DNA of 64,000 nt from Balneatrix alpica DSM 16621 (lineage in GTDB: Bacteria > Pseudomonadota > Gammaproteobacteria > Pseudomonadales > Balneatricaceae). Shown piece by piece: positions 38,152 through 45,765 of the stretch. Positions within the stretch are counted from its first letter, which is position 1. Each line of letters starts with the position of its first letter. Location of the stretch: assembly GCF_000619885.1 (NCBI RefSeq), contig NZ_JHUZ01000017.1, forward strand, positions 1 through 64,000, given 5' to 3'. The translations under genes were made by a program, and so were the position numbers. Below the pieces are notes generated by a model. That model did not search any database. It was not told the origin of the DNA and saw nothing but the letters and a program-made list of their open reading frames with translations.

Positions 38152-38168
38152 CAAATAACTCTCATTTG
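38152..38168. promoter_or_regulatory. Fur-like palindrome before the TPR-sodA operon
   Basis: CAAATAACTCTCATTTG is an imperfect palindrome with Fur-box character (AAT-n-A arms), about 40 bases before the operon start. Manganese sodA genes are often repressed by Fur, so this is a reasonable but weak match. Confidence 0.4.
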
Positions 38169-38178
38169 TATAGCAACT

Positions 38179-38844
38179 TTACACAGTGCTGCCGGCGCCT
38201 TCCCCCACCAGCTTGTGCTCCAGCGCGTAACGAGCCAAACCGGCGGCGGTTTGGATGCCGAGTTTCTGTTTGATGTTTTGCCGGTGCGTCTCCACGGTGC
38301 GCACGCTGATACTGAGCTGACGGGCGATTTCCTTATTGTTGCGTCCCTCGGCCAACAGGCAGAGCACAGTTTCCTCCCTGGGTGTCAGCACACTGGGAGA
38401 GACATCCGCCCCACCTGGCGCCAGGGGTTTACTGAACAACGAGTGGGAGGCACTCTGGCTGAAATAGGCGTTGCCCTGATAGACGGTTTCGATCGCTTTG
38501 ATCATCTCCTCCGCTGACACATCCTTGAGGATGTAGCCACTGGCGCCATCCTGCATCAGCTGCAGAATATACTCACGGTTATCATGCATGCTGAGAATCA
38601 GAATCCGCATCGCCGGGAAACGACGCTGGAATTCCCGCGTCGCCTCCAGGCCATTCATCACCGGCATGCTGACATCCATCAGAATCACCTGGGGCTGCTG
38701 CAGAGCGGCCTGCTCCAGCGCCTCCTGGCCATTACCCGCCTGCCCTACTACCTCTATCCCGGCGGCTGCCGCCAGGCGGGCACGGATACCATCCAGCACC
38801 AAGGGGTGGTCATCTACTAGCAACACTTTGATTGGCTCAGCCAT
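38179..38844 (-). CDS. NarL/FixJ-family response regulator
   Basis: A 221-residue two-component regulator. The receiver domain has the acidic pair VDDHP, the phospho-acceptor Asp in VILMDVSMPVMNG and Lys in YILKDVSAEEM; the C-terminal LuxR-type HTH reads LTPREETVLCLLAEGRNNKE then SISVRTVETHRQNIKQKL. It overlaps the histidine kinase gene by 8 bases, so the two are partners. Likely targets are the TRAP genes upstream in the same orientation (inference). Confidence 0.93.
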   Translation of the reverse strand: MAEPIKVLLVDDHPLVLDGIRARLAAAAGIEVVGQAGNGQEALEQAALQQPQVILMDVSMPVMNGLEATREFQRRFPAMRILILSMHDNREYILQLMQDGASGYILKDVSAEEMIKAIETVYQGNAYFSQSASHSLFSKPLAPGGADVSPSVLTPREETVLCLLAEGRNNKEIARQLSISVRTVETHRQNIKQKLGIQTAAGLARYALEHKLVGEGAGSTV

Positions 38845-40207
38845 CTTCGCCCACTCCTTTGCGGTACAAACTCATCGGAAAGCGCGCCTGTACATGGGTG
38901 CCATTGCCTGGCTCGGCCTCCAAGCGGAACTCGCCACTGAGCAGTTCCACCCGCTCGCGCATATTGGTCAGGCCGATGCCCTGCTGATTACGACGATCGG
39001 CCGGGTCAAAGCCATTACCGTTGTCGTGAATCTCCAGCCAGAAGCTGTCACCGCGCCAGTACATTTGAATCCACACGCGGCTGGCATCCGCGTGTTTCTC
39101 GATATTGGTCAGGGCTTCCTGAATCAAGCGGTAGAGGGTGATCTCAATCTCCTCCGGTAACTGTTGTGCCGCCAGGGGGCTATGGTGCTCCACCTGGATA
39201 TCCGTGCGCTCACTAAACTCGGCCAGCAGACTTTGCAGCGCCTGGTGCAAGCCCAGATCATCCAACACCGTCGGACGCAGATCATGGGAAATACGCCGGA
39301 CTTCAGTAATCGCTTGCTCCAAACCTTGCTGGCCACGGTTAAGCTCTTCCTGCAAGGGCACTGGACCCAGACCCCGCTGCACCAGCTCCAGACGGAACTT
39401 GACCGCCACCAGCAACTGATTAATACCATCGTGCAGTTCGCGGGAAAAACGCCGCCGCTCCGCCACATGAAACTGCACCGACTGCTGCGCCAAACGCCGT
39501 AGGCGTTCATCCGCCAGGCGTAGCTCGTGCACATTAAAGGCCACCCCCATCAGGATCACCACAATCACAGTCAGGGCAGTAATCACCAGCACGGTGAAGA
39601 AGGTGTTGCGGATATTCAGCTGCACCTGCTTGCGAATATGCGCCACCTCTTCGGCAATATCATCGATATAGAGACCGGTTCCCAGCATCCAGCCCCAACG
39701 GGGCAGCTCTATCACGTAACTGAGCTTATCCACCTGCTCTCCCCGGGACGGTTTTTTCCACAGATAGCGGTGGAAGCCACCGCCCTGACGCGCCTCGGCC
39801 CACAGATTACGGATGATGAAGTCGCCATTGGCATCCTGCAGATCCAGCAGATTACGCCCCACCAACTCCGGAATAATGGGGTGCACCAGGTTGGTTCCAT
39901 CGCGGTCATAGACGAAGAAGTAGCCGTCTTCGCCATAGGTCAGATGATGCAGAATCTGCTTGACCCGCTCCTGCGCCTGCGCCTCAGACAGCTCGCTCTG
40001 TTGATAGAGGTGCTCGATCGAGGTCAAGGCCAGGCTGACGTAGTGGCGTAGCTCGGTTTTTTTGCTTTCTAGCAGGGTGTCTTCGAAGGTGCGAATTTCC
40101 AATTCGCTCAGGGAGTGCACCTGATTGACGGCAATCAGGGTGACACTGGCCGTTAACACCAATAGCGGCAACAGCGCTAACAACAGGATTTTGGCTTTCA
40201 GTGACAT
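38837..40207 (-). CDS. sensor histidine kinase with sCache domain
   Basis: A 456-residue membrane kinase. Helix one is at about residues 5-27, then a periplasmic single-Cache type 2 domain (GEDGYFFVYDRDGTNLVHP and the GWMLGTGLYIDDI end), helix two around 200-222, a HisKA_3 dimerisation domain with the phospho-His in RRRFSRELHDGINQLL, and a HATPase (NGNGFDP, GIGLTNMRERV). Such Cache domains often bind small carboxylates, in accord with the adjacent TRAP transporter. The ATG at 40207 has a poor ribosome-binding site; a TTG at 40252 is an alternative. Confidence 0.9.
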   Translation of the reverse strand: MSLKAKILLLALLPLLVLTASVTLIAVNQVHSLSELEIRTFEDTLLESKKTELRHYVSLALTSIEHLYQQSELSEAQAQERVKQILHHLTYGEDGYFFVYDRDGTNLVHPIIPELVGRNLLDLQDANGDFIIRNLWAEARQGGGFHRYLWKKPSRGEQVDKLSYVIELPRWGWMLGTGLYIDDIAEEVAHIRKQVQLNIRNTFFTVLVITALTVIVVILMGVAFNVHELRLADERLRRLAQQSVQFHVAERRRFSRELHDGINQLLVAVKFRLELVQRGLGPVPLQEELNRGQQGLEQAITEVRRISHDLRPTVLDDLGLHQALQSLLAEFSERTDIQVEHHSPLAAQQLPEEIEITLYRLIQEALTNIEKHADASRVWIQMYWRGDSFWLEIHDNGNGFDPADRRNQQGIGLTNMRERVELLSGEFRLEAEPGNGTHVQARFPMSLYRKGVGEDG

Positions 40208-40233
40208 GATTAAAACAGGCTGGACAGAGTCAA

Positions 40234-40252
40234 TTGTGCAGTTTTTGCACAA
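40234..40252. promoter_or_regulatory. inverted repeat before the histidine kinase gene
   Basis: TTGTGCA and TGCACAA, perfect 7-bp arms with a 5-base spacer (19 bp in all), lie 27 bases upstream of the kinase ATG. A candidate operator; the binding protein is unknown. Confidence 0.45.
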
Positions 40253-40285
40253 CCCCTGCGCCCTTGTCCAGCCCTAAATCACTAA

Positions 40286-40299
40286 CTAGGTAGTATTAC
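40286..40299. promoter_or_regulatory. CTAGGTA-type site between dctM and the kinase
   Basis: CTAGGTAGTATTAC shares CTAGGTA with the palindromes upstream of the TRAP operon (43380-43423). It is a candidate half-site for the NarL-type regulator encoded just downstream. Confidence 0.45.
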
Positions 40300-40315
40300 G
40301 GAGAGGCTAGCTCTG

Positions 40316-41608
40316 CTAATCCGTTAAGCCATAAAACTCCGGCCACAGCATAATGCTGATCAGCACCAGTAACTGCAGCAGGATGAAGGGCACCACTCCA
40401 CGATAGATATCCATAGTGCTGACCTGACTGGGCGCCACCCCTTTCAGGTAAAAGAGACTGAAACCAAAGGGCGGGGTGAGGAAGGATGCCTGCAGGTTCA
40501 TCGCAATCAGAATGGCGAACCAGACCATCGGAATCCCCAGAGCCTCCGCCACCGGCGCCAGAATCGGCACGATGATGAAGGAGATCTCGACAAAGTCGAT
40601 AAAGAAGCCCAGCACCAGGATCACCACCATGGTCATGATCAGGAAGCCCCACTTCTCACCGGGCAGGCTCAGTAGCCACTCTTCCACCAGATGCTCACCA
40701 CCGGTGTAGCTGAACGCCATCGAGAAGGCGGTCGCCCCCAGCAAAATGGCAAAGACCATCGCCGTCACCTTGACGGTTTCCTGCGCGCTCTGAAACAGCA
40801 TCTTCCAGGAGAACTGACGATAGATCAGCGCCAGCACCACCGCGCCTATGCCGCCCAAGGCCGAGGACTCCGTCGGCGTCGCGACTCCGGCAAAGATGGA
40901 ACCCAACACCACCAGAATCAGCACCAGCGGCGGAATAATCGCCTTCAGGGCCGTCATAATCTGCTCCCGGCGGGTGCCTTCATCCTCTTCCACTGGCATC
41001 GCCGGGGCCGCCTCAGGCTTCCACCAGGCCAGCACCAGCACATAGGCGATATAGGCAGCAATCAACATCAAACCCGGACCCAGGGCGGCGTGGAACAGGT
41101 CCCCCACCGGAATCCCCATCACATCCCCCAGGATAATCAGGATGATCGAGGGCGGAATAATCTGCCCCAGGGTGCCGGACGCGCAGATGGTGCCGCAGGC
41201 CAAACGCTTGTCATAGCGGTACTTCAGCATCACCGGCAGGGAAATCAAACCCATTGCCACCACACTGGCGCCGACCACTCCGGTCGAGGCCGCCAGCAGC
41301 GCTCCCACCAGGATGGTGGAAATCGCCAGTCCACCCCGCACGCCACCAAACAGCTTACCCATCGACTCCAGCAGCTGCTCCGCCAAGCGGGTTTTTTGCA
41401 GCACGATGCCCATGAAGATAAACAGCGGCACCGCCATCATCACGGTATTTTCCATGATGCTCTGAATACGGAAGGGCATAAAAGCAAACATTTCCGGGCC
41501 TTCTGCCCAGAGCCCAAACAGTAAGGCCACCCCGCCGAAGGTAAAGGCCACCGGGAAGCCCAAGAGCAGCATCAGCAATGCCACCACAAACATAATAATG
41601 CCGATCAT
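40316..41608 (-). CDS. dctM: TRAP transporter large permease
   Basis: A 430-residue DctM-type permease with about 12 membrane segments (for example MIGIIMFVVALLMLLLGFPVA at the start, GALLAASTGVVGASVVAMGL and GQIIPPSIILIIL, the family signature). It works with the small permease and the periplasmic binding protein to import a carboxylate using a sodium gradient. It overlaps dctQ by 4 bases. Confidence 0.95.
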   Translation of the reverse strand: MIGIIMFVVALLMLLLGFPVAFTFGGVALLFGLWAEGPEMFAFMPFRIQSIMENTVMMAVPLFIFMGIVLQKTRLAEQLLESMGKLFGGVRGGLAISTILVGALLAASTGVVGASVVAMGLISLPVMLKYRYDKRLACGTICASGTLGQIIPPSIILIILGDVMGIPVGDLFHAALGPGLMLIAAYIAYVLVLAWWKPEAAPAMPVEEDEGTRREQIMTALKAIIPPLVLILVVLGSIFAGVATPTESSALGGIGAVVLALIYRQFSWKMLFQSAQETVKVTAMVFAILLGATAFSMAFSYTGGEHLVEEWLLSLPGEKWGFLIMTMVVILVLGFFIDFVEISFIIVPILAPVAEALGIPMVWFAILIAMNLQASFLTPPFGFSLFYLKGVAPSQVSTMDIYRGVVPFILLQLLVLISIMLWPEFYGLTD

Positions 41609-42147
41609 GACAGTGACTCCTTCGCCTGCTTCTGCTTCGGCCGCAGCCCCAGAATCACATTGAGGGAGCTAAGAATCAGCCCCACACCCGCCACCGCCAT
41701 CAGGGTAAAAGACAGGGGAATGGTGGCCTTGATCACCCAACGGGCCGGCAAACCACCGGGATCACCGCTGGTTTCACCCAGGGCATAGGCCTCTTTGGCA
41801 AAGTCCACCCCGTACCAGGCCACCAACAGGCAGAAAGGCAACAACAGCACCAGGGTGCCGGCAATATCAATCCAAGCCTGAGCCTTATCGCTCAAGCGCT
41901 CATAAATCAGATCCACCCGCACATGGCCACCGGCCTGCAGGGCATAGGGTACACCCAGCAAAAACACCGTGGCATGCAGGTGCCACTCCAGCTCCTGCAG
42001 GGCGATGGAGACGTTATTGAACAGGTAGCGGGTAATGACGTCGTAAAAGACATTCAGCAACATCAGCAGAAACAGCAGCGCAGACAACCAACCCAGCCAT
42101 TTGACCAAGCCGTTGACGCCCTGCTCCAGGCGCAACAGGGGATGCAT
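41605..42147 (-). CDS. dctQ: TRAP transporter small permease
   Basis: A 180-residue DctQ-type membrane protein with four helices. The family pattern NVFYDVITRYLFNNVSIALQ then ELEWHLHATVFLLGVPYAL is clear, followed by HVRVDLIYERLS. It sits between dctP and dctM and couples to them. An AGAGG precedes the ATG at 42147. Confidence 0.93.
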   Translation of the reverse strand: MHPLLRLEQGVNGLVKWLGWLSALLFLLMLLNVFYDVITRYLFNNVSIALQELEWHLHATVFLLGVPYALQAGGHVRVDLIYERLSDKAQAWIDIAGTLVLLLPFCLLVAWYGVDFAKEAYALGETSGDPGGLPARWVIKATIPLSFTLMAVAGVGLILSSLNVILGLRPKQKQAKESLS

Positions 42148-42215
42148 GGGGAAATACCTCTAACGGAAGGGGCCGCCCCCGGCCATCGCGAACATCAACC
42201 AGGGGCGGCAGGCAA

Positions 42216-43292
42216 TCAGTTTTGCTGACTGTTCAGATAGGCACGATCAGAGATATCGGTCCACTGACGTACCTGTTGCAGGTAGGCCGACTGGGAGTCG
42301 ATGATCTCTTTCGCCAGGGGATCGGCGGCAGCATGCTCCGCCAGCAGTTCATCATTCGCCTGACGCATAGCACTCATCACCTCCGCCGGGAAGGTCTTCA
42401 CCTGCACATCAGGGAACTCCTGCTTCATCTTCACCCAGTTTTCCCCACTGGCATGGGTAGACTGTACGTACATGTCATAGGCCGCGGTGCGCATGGCCAC
42501 TTTGAGGATCTCCTGCAGGTCAGCAGGCAGCTTCTCCAGGCTGCGCTTGTTCACCAGGAACTGCAGCTCAGTGGCTGGCTCATGCCAACCGGTGTAGTAG
42601 TAGGGGGCGATCTTGTGGAAGCCCATACGCAGATCCAGTGACGGCCCGACCCACTCCAGCGCATCAATGGTGCGACGCTCGAGTGAGGTATAGAGCTCAC
42701 CGGCAGGAATATTGACCGGGTTAGCGCCTAGTTTAGCCAGCACCTCACCCGCAAAGCCTGGGATACGCATTTTCAGGCCCTGCAAGTCAGCAACGGAGTT
42801 AATTTCCTTCTGGAACCAGCCACCCATCTGGTTACCGGTATTACCACCAGGGAAAGACAGCAGACCAAAAGGCTCATACACCTTTTGCATCAACTCCATG
42901 CCACCGCCGTGGTAAAACCAACCATACTGCTCCTGCGCCAGCATACCGAACGGCATGGTGGTGAAGTACAGCGTATTGGGCACCTTGCCTTTCCAGTAAT
43001 AGGACGCGGAGTGACCCAGGTCATACTGGCCGGCACGCACCATATCAAATACGCCGAAAGGCGCTTTGTGCTTGTTGGCGGAATCAATGGTGATTTTCAG
43101 ACGGCCATTGGACATGGTCTCCGCCATTTGCGCCATATTACGCGGGGCATCGCCAAAAATCGGGAAGTTAGACTGCCAGCTCTCGGCCATGGTCAAGCGG
43201 TATACTTTCTCCGCCGCCTGCGCCGGGCCAGACAACAGCGCCGCGCAACCCAGCGTCGCCAGAGCAGTCTTGAGGAAAGACAGCTTCATCAT
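42216..43292 (-). CDS. dctP: TRAP transporter periplasmic substrate-binding protein
   Basis: A 358-residue exported protein with a Sec signal peptide (cleavage near AQA-AE, residue 26). The block DALEWVGPSLDLRMGFHKIA and the following YYTGWHEPATELQF are typical of the subgroup that binds 2-oxo acids or related monocarboxylates (TakP-like), with MRIPGFAGEVL the usual ligand region. GAGGTGA precedes the ATG. The operon dctP-dctQ-dctM is followed by its probable sensor kinase and regulator. Exact ligand unknown. Confidence 0.9.
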   Translation of the reverse strand: MMKLSFLKTALATLGCAALLSGPAQAAEKVYRLTMAESWQSNFPIFGDAPRNMAQMAETMSNGRLKITIDSANKHKAPFGVFDMVRAGQYDLGHSASYYWKGKVPNTLYFTTMPFGMLAQEQYGWFYHGGGMELMQKVYEPFGLLSFPGGNTGNQMGGWFQKEINSVADLQGLKMRIPGFAGEVLAKLGANPVNIPAGELYTSLERRTIDALEWVGPSLDLRMGFHKIAPYYYTGWHEPATELQFLVNKRSLEKLPADLQEILKVAMRTAAYDMYVQSTHASGENWVKMKQEFPDVQVKTFPAEVMSAMRQANDELLAEHAAADPLAKEIIDSQSAYLQQVRQWTDISDRAYLNSQQN

Positions 43293-43379
43293 TCAGATCA
43301 CCTCGTTTGTTGTTATTAGCAGCTTGGAGATGATCGCAAGGCCGTGACAACGCGCCTATTCGCAAGAGTACAGAGGGGA

Positions 43380-43423
43380 CTAGGTAAAACACGCAAAATA
43401 GCTCAGTAGTTTTACCTAGGTAA
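43380..43423. promoter_or_regulatory. palindromic operator region before dctP
   Basis: CTAGGTAAAAC (43380-43390) and GTTTTACCTAG (43409-43419) form a perfect 11-bp inverted repeat with 18 bases between. The right arm runs into TTACCTAGGTAA (43412-43423), itself a perfect palindrome. It lies about 90-130 bases upstream of dctP and shares CTAGGTA with the site before the kinase, so it is a strong candidate binding site for the NarL-type regulator. It could also form a hairpin ending the upstream gene. Confidence 0.6.
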
Positions 43424-43439
43424 GCAGAAGAATAACCCG

Positions 43440-43916
43440 TTATTTAGTAAACCAGTCCTGCTCAGTTACATCCTCAAATACCACTTTATAATCCTGAATT
43501 TTCGCCATGCCCTGCGCCTCCACAACCACGGCATTAATGTCAGCCTTGCTAGCAATGGTGTCACCTGACAGGGTCGAACGTTCCCACACTTTCGCTTTTA
43601 AACGGAAAGCGGTGCCTTCCTGGATGATATCGAGACTCTCAATGTCAAAGTTATGATTTTCCGTTTCCAACCACATTTCTTCCGTAAAGGCCTTATATTC
43701 CTCTAGACTCAAGGCACCTGTGCCCATCTGCCAATGCTCGGGGGCTTGCAGATGAATACGTACATCGCCCTTAAAGGCATTGAAGTAAGCCGCATCCTCA
43801 TTCTGCACATGTTCGATCATGCTGTTGAACAGGGTATTCACGGTGGCAGCATCCATAGCTGCCTGAGCCTGGCCAACAAACAGCCATGCAGCGGCGATCA
43901 CGCAGAGTTTTTTCAT
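43440..43916 (-). CDS. exported NTF2/SnoaL-like protein
   Basis: A 158-residue protein with a signal peptide (MKKLCVIAAAWLFVGQAQA, then AMDAATV). The mature part has a first helix NTLFNSMIEHVQNEDAAYF, then strands typical of the NTF2-like / SnoaL cone fold. Catalytic function cannot be assigned. It is last in the Rieske operon, 67 bases after the hydroxylase gene, with its own AAGGA before the ATG at 43916. Confidence 0.65.
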   Translation of the reverse strand: MKKLCVIAAAWLFVGQAQAAMDAATVNTLFNSMIEHVQNEDAAYFNAFKGDVRIHLQAPEHWQMGTGALSLEEYKAFTEEMWLETENHNFDIESLDIIQEGTAFRLKAKVWERSTLSGDTIASKADINAVVVEAQGMAKIQDYKVVFEDVTEQDWFTK

Positions 43917-43983
43917 CTGTGATTCCTTTAAATTCAACTATTAATTAGGTGATTGAGTAAAAGCCTAAGTCATTTCGACTCAG

Positions 43984-44901
43984 TTATTTCGACTCAGTGA
44001 CAGCAGACTGACGTCGCTTTAGCTGCTCTTGTTCCCAGGCCCAGCTAGGTGGTTTGATCAGGTATTTCAGGCTTTGTGACAGACTGTCAGCCTGCCACAT
44101 GCGCTGAAACAGCTTGGTAAATCCATGAAAAAACACGGTAAAGGGATTAATGGAGTTGATCCGTGGAAAGACCCCGTAGCGCACCGGCTCTTCTTCCTTG
44201 GCAAAGGTGCCAAACATTCGATCCCAAATAATCAGGATGCCGGCATAGTTTTTATCCAGATACTGCCGATTGGTGGCATGGTGTACCCGATGATGGGAGG
44301 GGGTATTCATGACTGCCTCAACAGGACGTGGCAACTTGCCCACCGCTTCGGTATGCAGCAAAGTCTGGTAAACCTGCACTACTGTCTCGCATAAAAACAC
44401 CATCGCCGGATGAAAACCCAACATTACTAAGGGTAAATGGAAGGGTAGTGGGAACAAACCATCCAACGGACCGAAGCGATAAGCGACCGATATATTGAAA
44501 TAGGGCGAGCTATGGTGAACCGTATGAGTAGCCCAACCGATCCCAACGCGATGCAAAAAGCGGTGTTCCCAGTAATAGGCCAAATCCGCCAGAATCAGGC
44601 AACCTAGCACGGTCCACCAGCTCATCGGCAGCTGAGTCAGGCTAAAATCGGTATACACCCAGTAAAACAGCCCAGTATAGGCAGCAGCAATCAAGGCCGC
44701 GCTCAGCACGATAAAAGCCGCTAAGGTAATAAAGTTGGTCAGGGAATCACCGGCCATGTTCCAGCTCAACTGGCGTTTGAACCCTAGACGAATCAGTTCC
44801 AGTACAAAAATCGCCATCGCCAGCAGGAAAAAGCCATCATCAATCCAGACTTCCCAACCCAGCAACTCTTGCTCGCTCAAATAGCCTAATAAGGTTTCCA
44901 T
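43984..44901 (-). CDS. membrane fatty acid hydroxylase / sterol desaturase family protein
   Basis: A 305-residue integral membrane di-iron enzyme of the fatty acid hydroxylase superfamily. Three histidine clusters are clear: YYWEHRFLHR, HTVHHSS and HHRVHHATN. Members hydroxylate or desaturate lipids, sterols, carotenoids or ceramides; the substrate here is unknown. Its ATG at 44901 shares a base with the stop of the gene before (translational coupling), with AGGAG in that gene's end. Part of the TetR-linked Rieske operon. Confidence 0.88.
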   Translation of the reverse strand: METLLGYLSEQELLGWEVWIDDGFFLLAMAIFVLELIRLGFKRQLSWNMAGDSLTNFITLAAFIVLSAALIAAAYTGLFYWVYTDFSLTQLPMSWWTVLGCLILADLAYYWEHRFLHRVGIGWATHTVHHSSPYFNISVAYRFGPLDGLFPLPFHLPLVMLGFHPAMVFLCETVVQVYQTLLHTEAVGKLPRPVEAVMNTPSHHRVHHATNRQYLDKNYAGILIIWDRMFGTFAKEEEPVRYGVFPRINSINPFTVFFHGFTKLFQRMWQADSLSQSLKYLIKPPSWAWEQEQLKRRQSAVTESK

Positions 44902-45578
44902 TAGGGTTGCTCCTGATATAACGCCCACATTTCACTACCGCTCAGGTTGCCCTGGTAATCCACCTGGTGACGCTCTATCACCGCCTTGAGGCCACGCTGA
45001 TAACTCAATCCACCCCAGGCACTGGCCAGTACACTGGCTTTAGTGGTCGCAGGTACTACCACCTCATACTGCCCTGCCGGTAATTGGGTGGTCGTGGATA
45101 ATGTGCCGAGCAGGTTGCTCCGATCATAGCCAATCGTCACCATGGCTTTACTAAAGTCGGTATTAAAGCCCTGATAGAGGACAAATATCTGACTTTCCCC
45201 AGGCTTAAGGGCCGCATGCAGTAATTTTTGCTCATTGAAGGTGTACCAGAGTTGCTCAATATCACCCAGCGCAATGCGCTGTGACACACCGACCAGCGGA
45301 ATATTACTCCAGCCTGCAGATACAAGATCCTGACTAGGCTGGCTTGGCTTGGTGGTGACGGGAGCGGGTGAGTTGGCTGGCTTGCTCTGAGCCGGCGGCG
45401 TAGGCATCACCCACTGTCCAGCCGACTCCTGCTTCGGCTCGGTTGGATTCAACCACTGCTCAGCACTGCCACCCTCACTTAGCCACTCGCCACCCGCTCC
45501 ACCTGGTTGCAACCACACGGCTAGCCAGACCAACGCCACAATGGCCGCTGTCCCCAACATATAACGAATCAACGGCAT
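44901..45578 (-). CDS. membrane-anchored GyrI-like effector-binding-domain protein
   Basis: A 225-residue protein: one N-terminal membrane helix (residues about 5-24), a Pro/Ser/Thr/Gln-rich linker (about 25-85), then a domain with IPLVGVSQRIALGDIEQLWY and LPAGQYEVVVPATTKAS that resembles the GyrI / AraC effector-binding fold, including the late SGSEMWALYQ. These domains bind small hydrophobic molecules, and tethering one to the membrane is unusual. Assignment is by eye and tentative. AAGGAGT precedes the ATG at 45578. Confidence 0.55.
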   Translation of the reverse strand: MPLIRYMLGTAAIVALVWLAVWLQPGGAGGEWLSEGGSAEQWLNPTEPKQESAGQWVMPTPPAQSKPANSPAPVTTKPSQPSQDLVSAGWSNIPLVGVSQRIALGDIEQLWYTFNEQKLLHAALKPGESQIFVLYQGFNTDFSKAMVTIGYDRSNLLGTLSTTTQLPAGQYEVVVPATTKASVLASAWGGLSYQRGLKAVIERHQVDYQGNLSGSEMWALYQEQP

Positions 45579-45588
45579 GTTTGACTCC

Positions 45589-45765
45589 TTAACGCCAATC
45601 ACTTAACAGGCAGCTCAACGCCACCCCTAACCACAAGGCCATACCTAACCAATAACCCAGTGGTTCCTGCTCACGCAGGAAGGCACGGTGCAACCACACT
45701 TCACCGCTGTACAAATCCCAGCCCAACCACAGCAGCAGACTCACTCCAATCAATGTCCACATCAT
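45589..45765 (-). CDS. small two-helix membrane protein
   Basis: A 58-residue protein, MMWTLIGVSLLLWLGWDLYS then PLGYWLGMALWLGVALSCLL, with two predicted membrane helices and no recognised family. Its ATG overlaps the end of the Rieske gene and its stop overlaps the ribosome-binding site of the next gene. AGGAGA lies four bases before the ATG. The conserved-looking packing suggests it belongs to the operon's function. Confidence 0.65.
   Translation of the reverse strand: MMWTLIGVSLLLWLGWDLYSGEVWLHRAFLREQEPLGYWLGMALWLGVALSCLLSDWR

Noticed and set aside
40691-41524. Long plus-strand ORF (277 codons) opposite dctM
   Set aside because: It is the antisense frame of a clear TRAP permease; its composition (His/Gln/Arg-rich repeats) is what hydrophobic codons give in reverse, and it has no recognisable domain.
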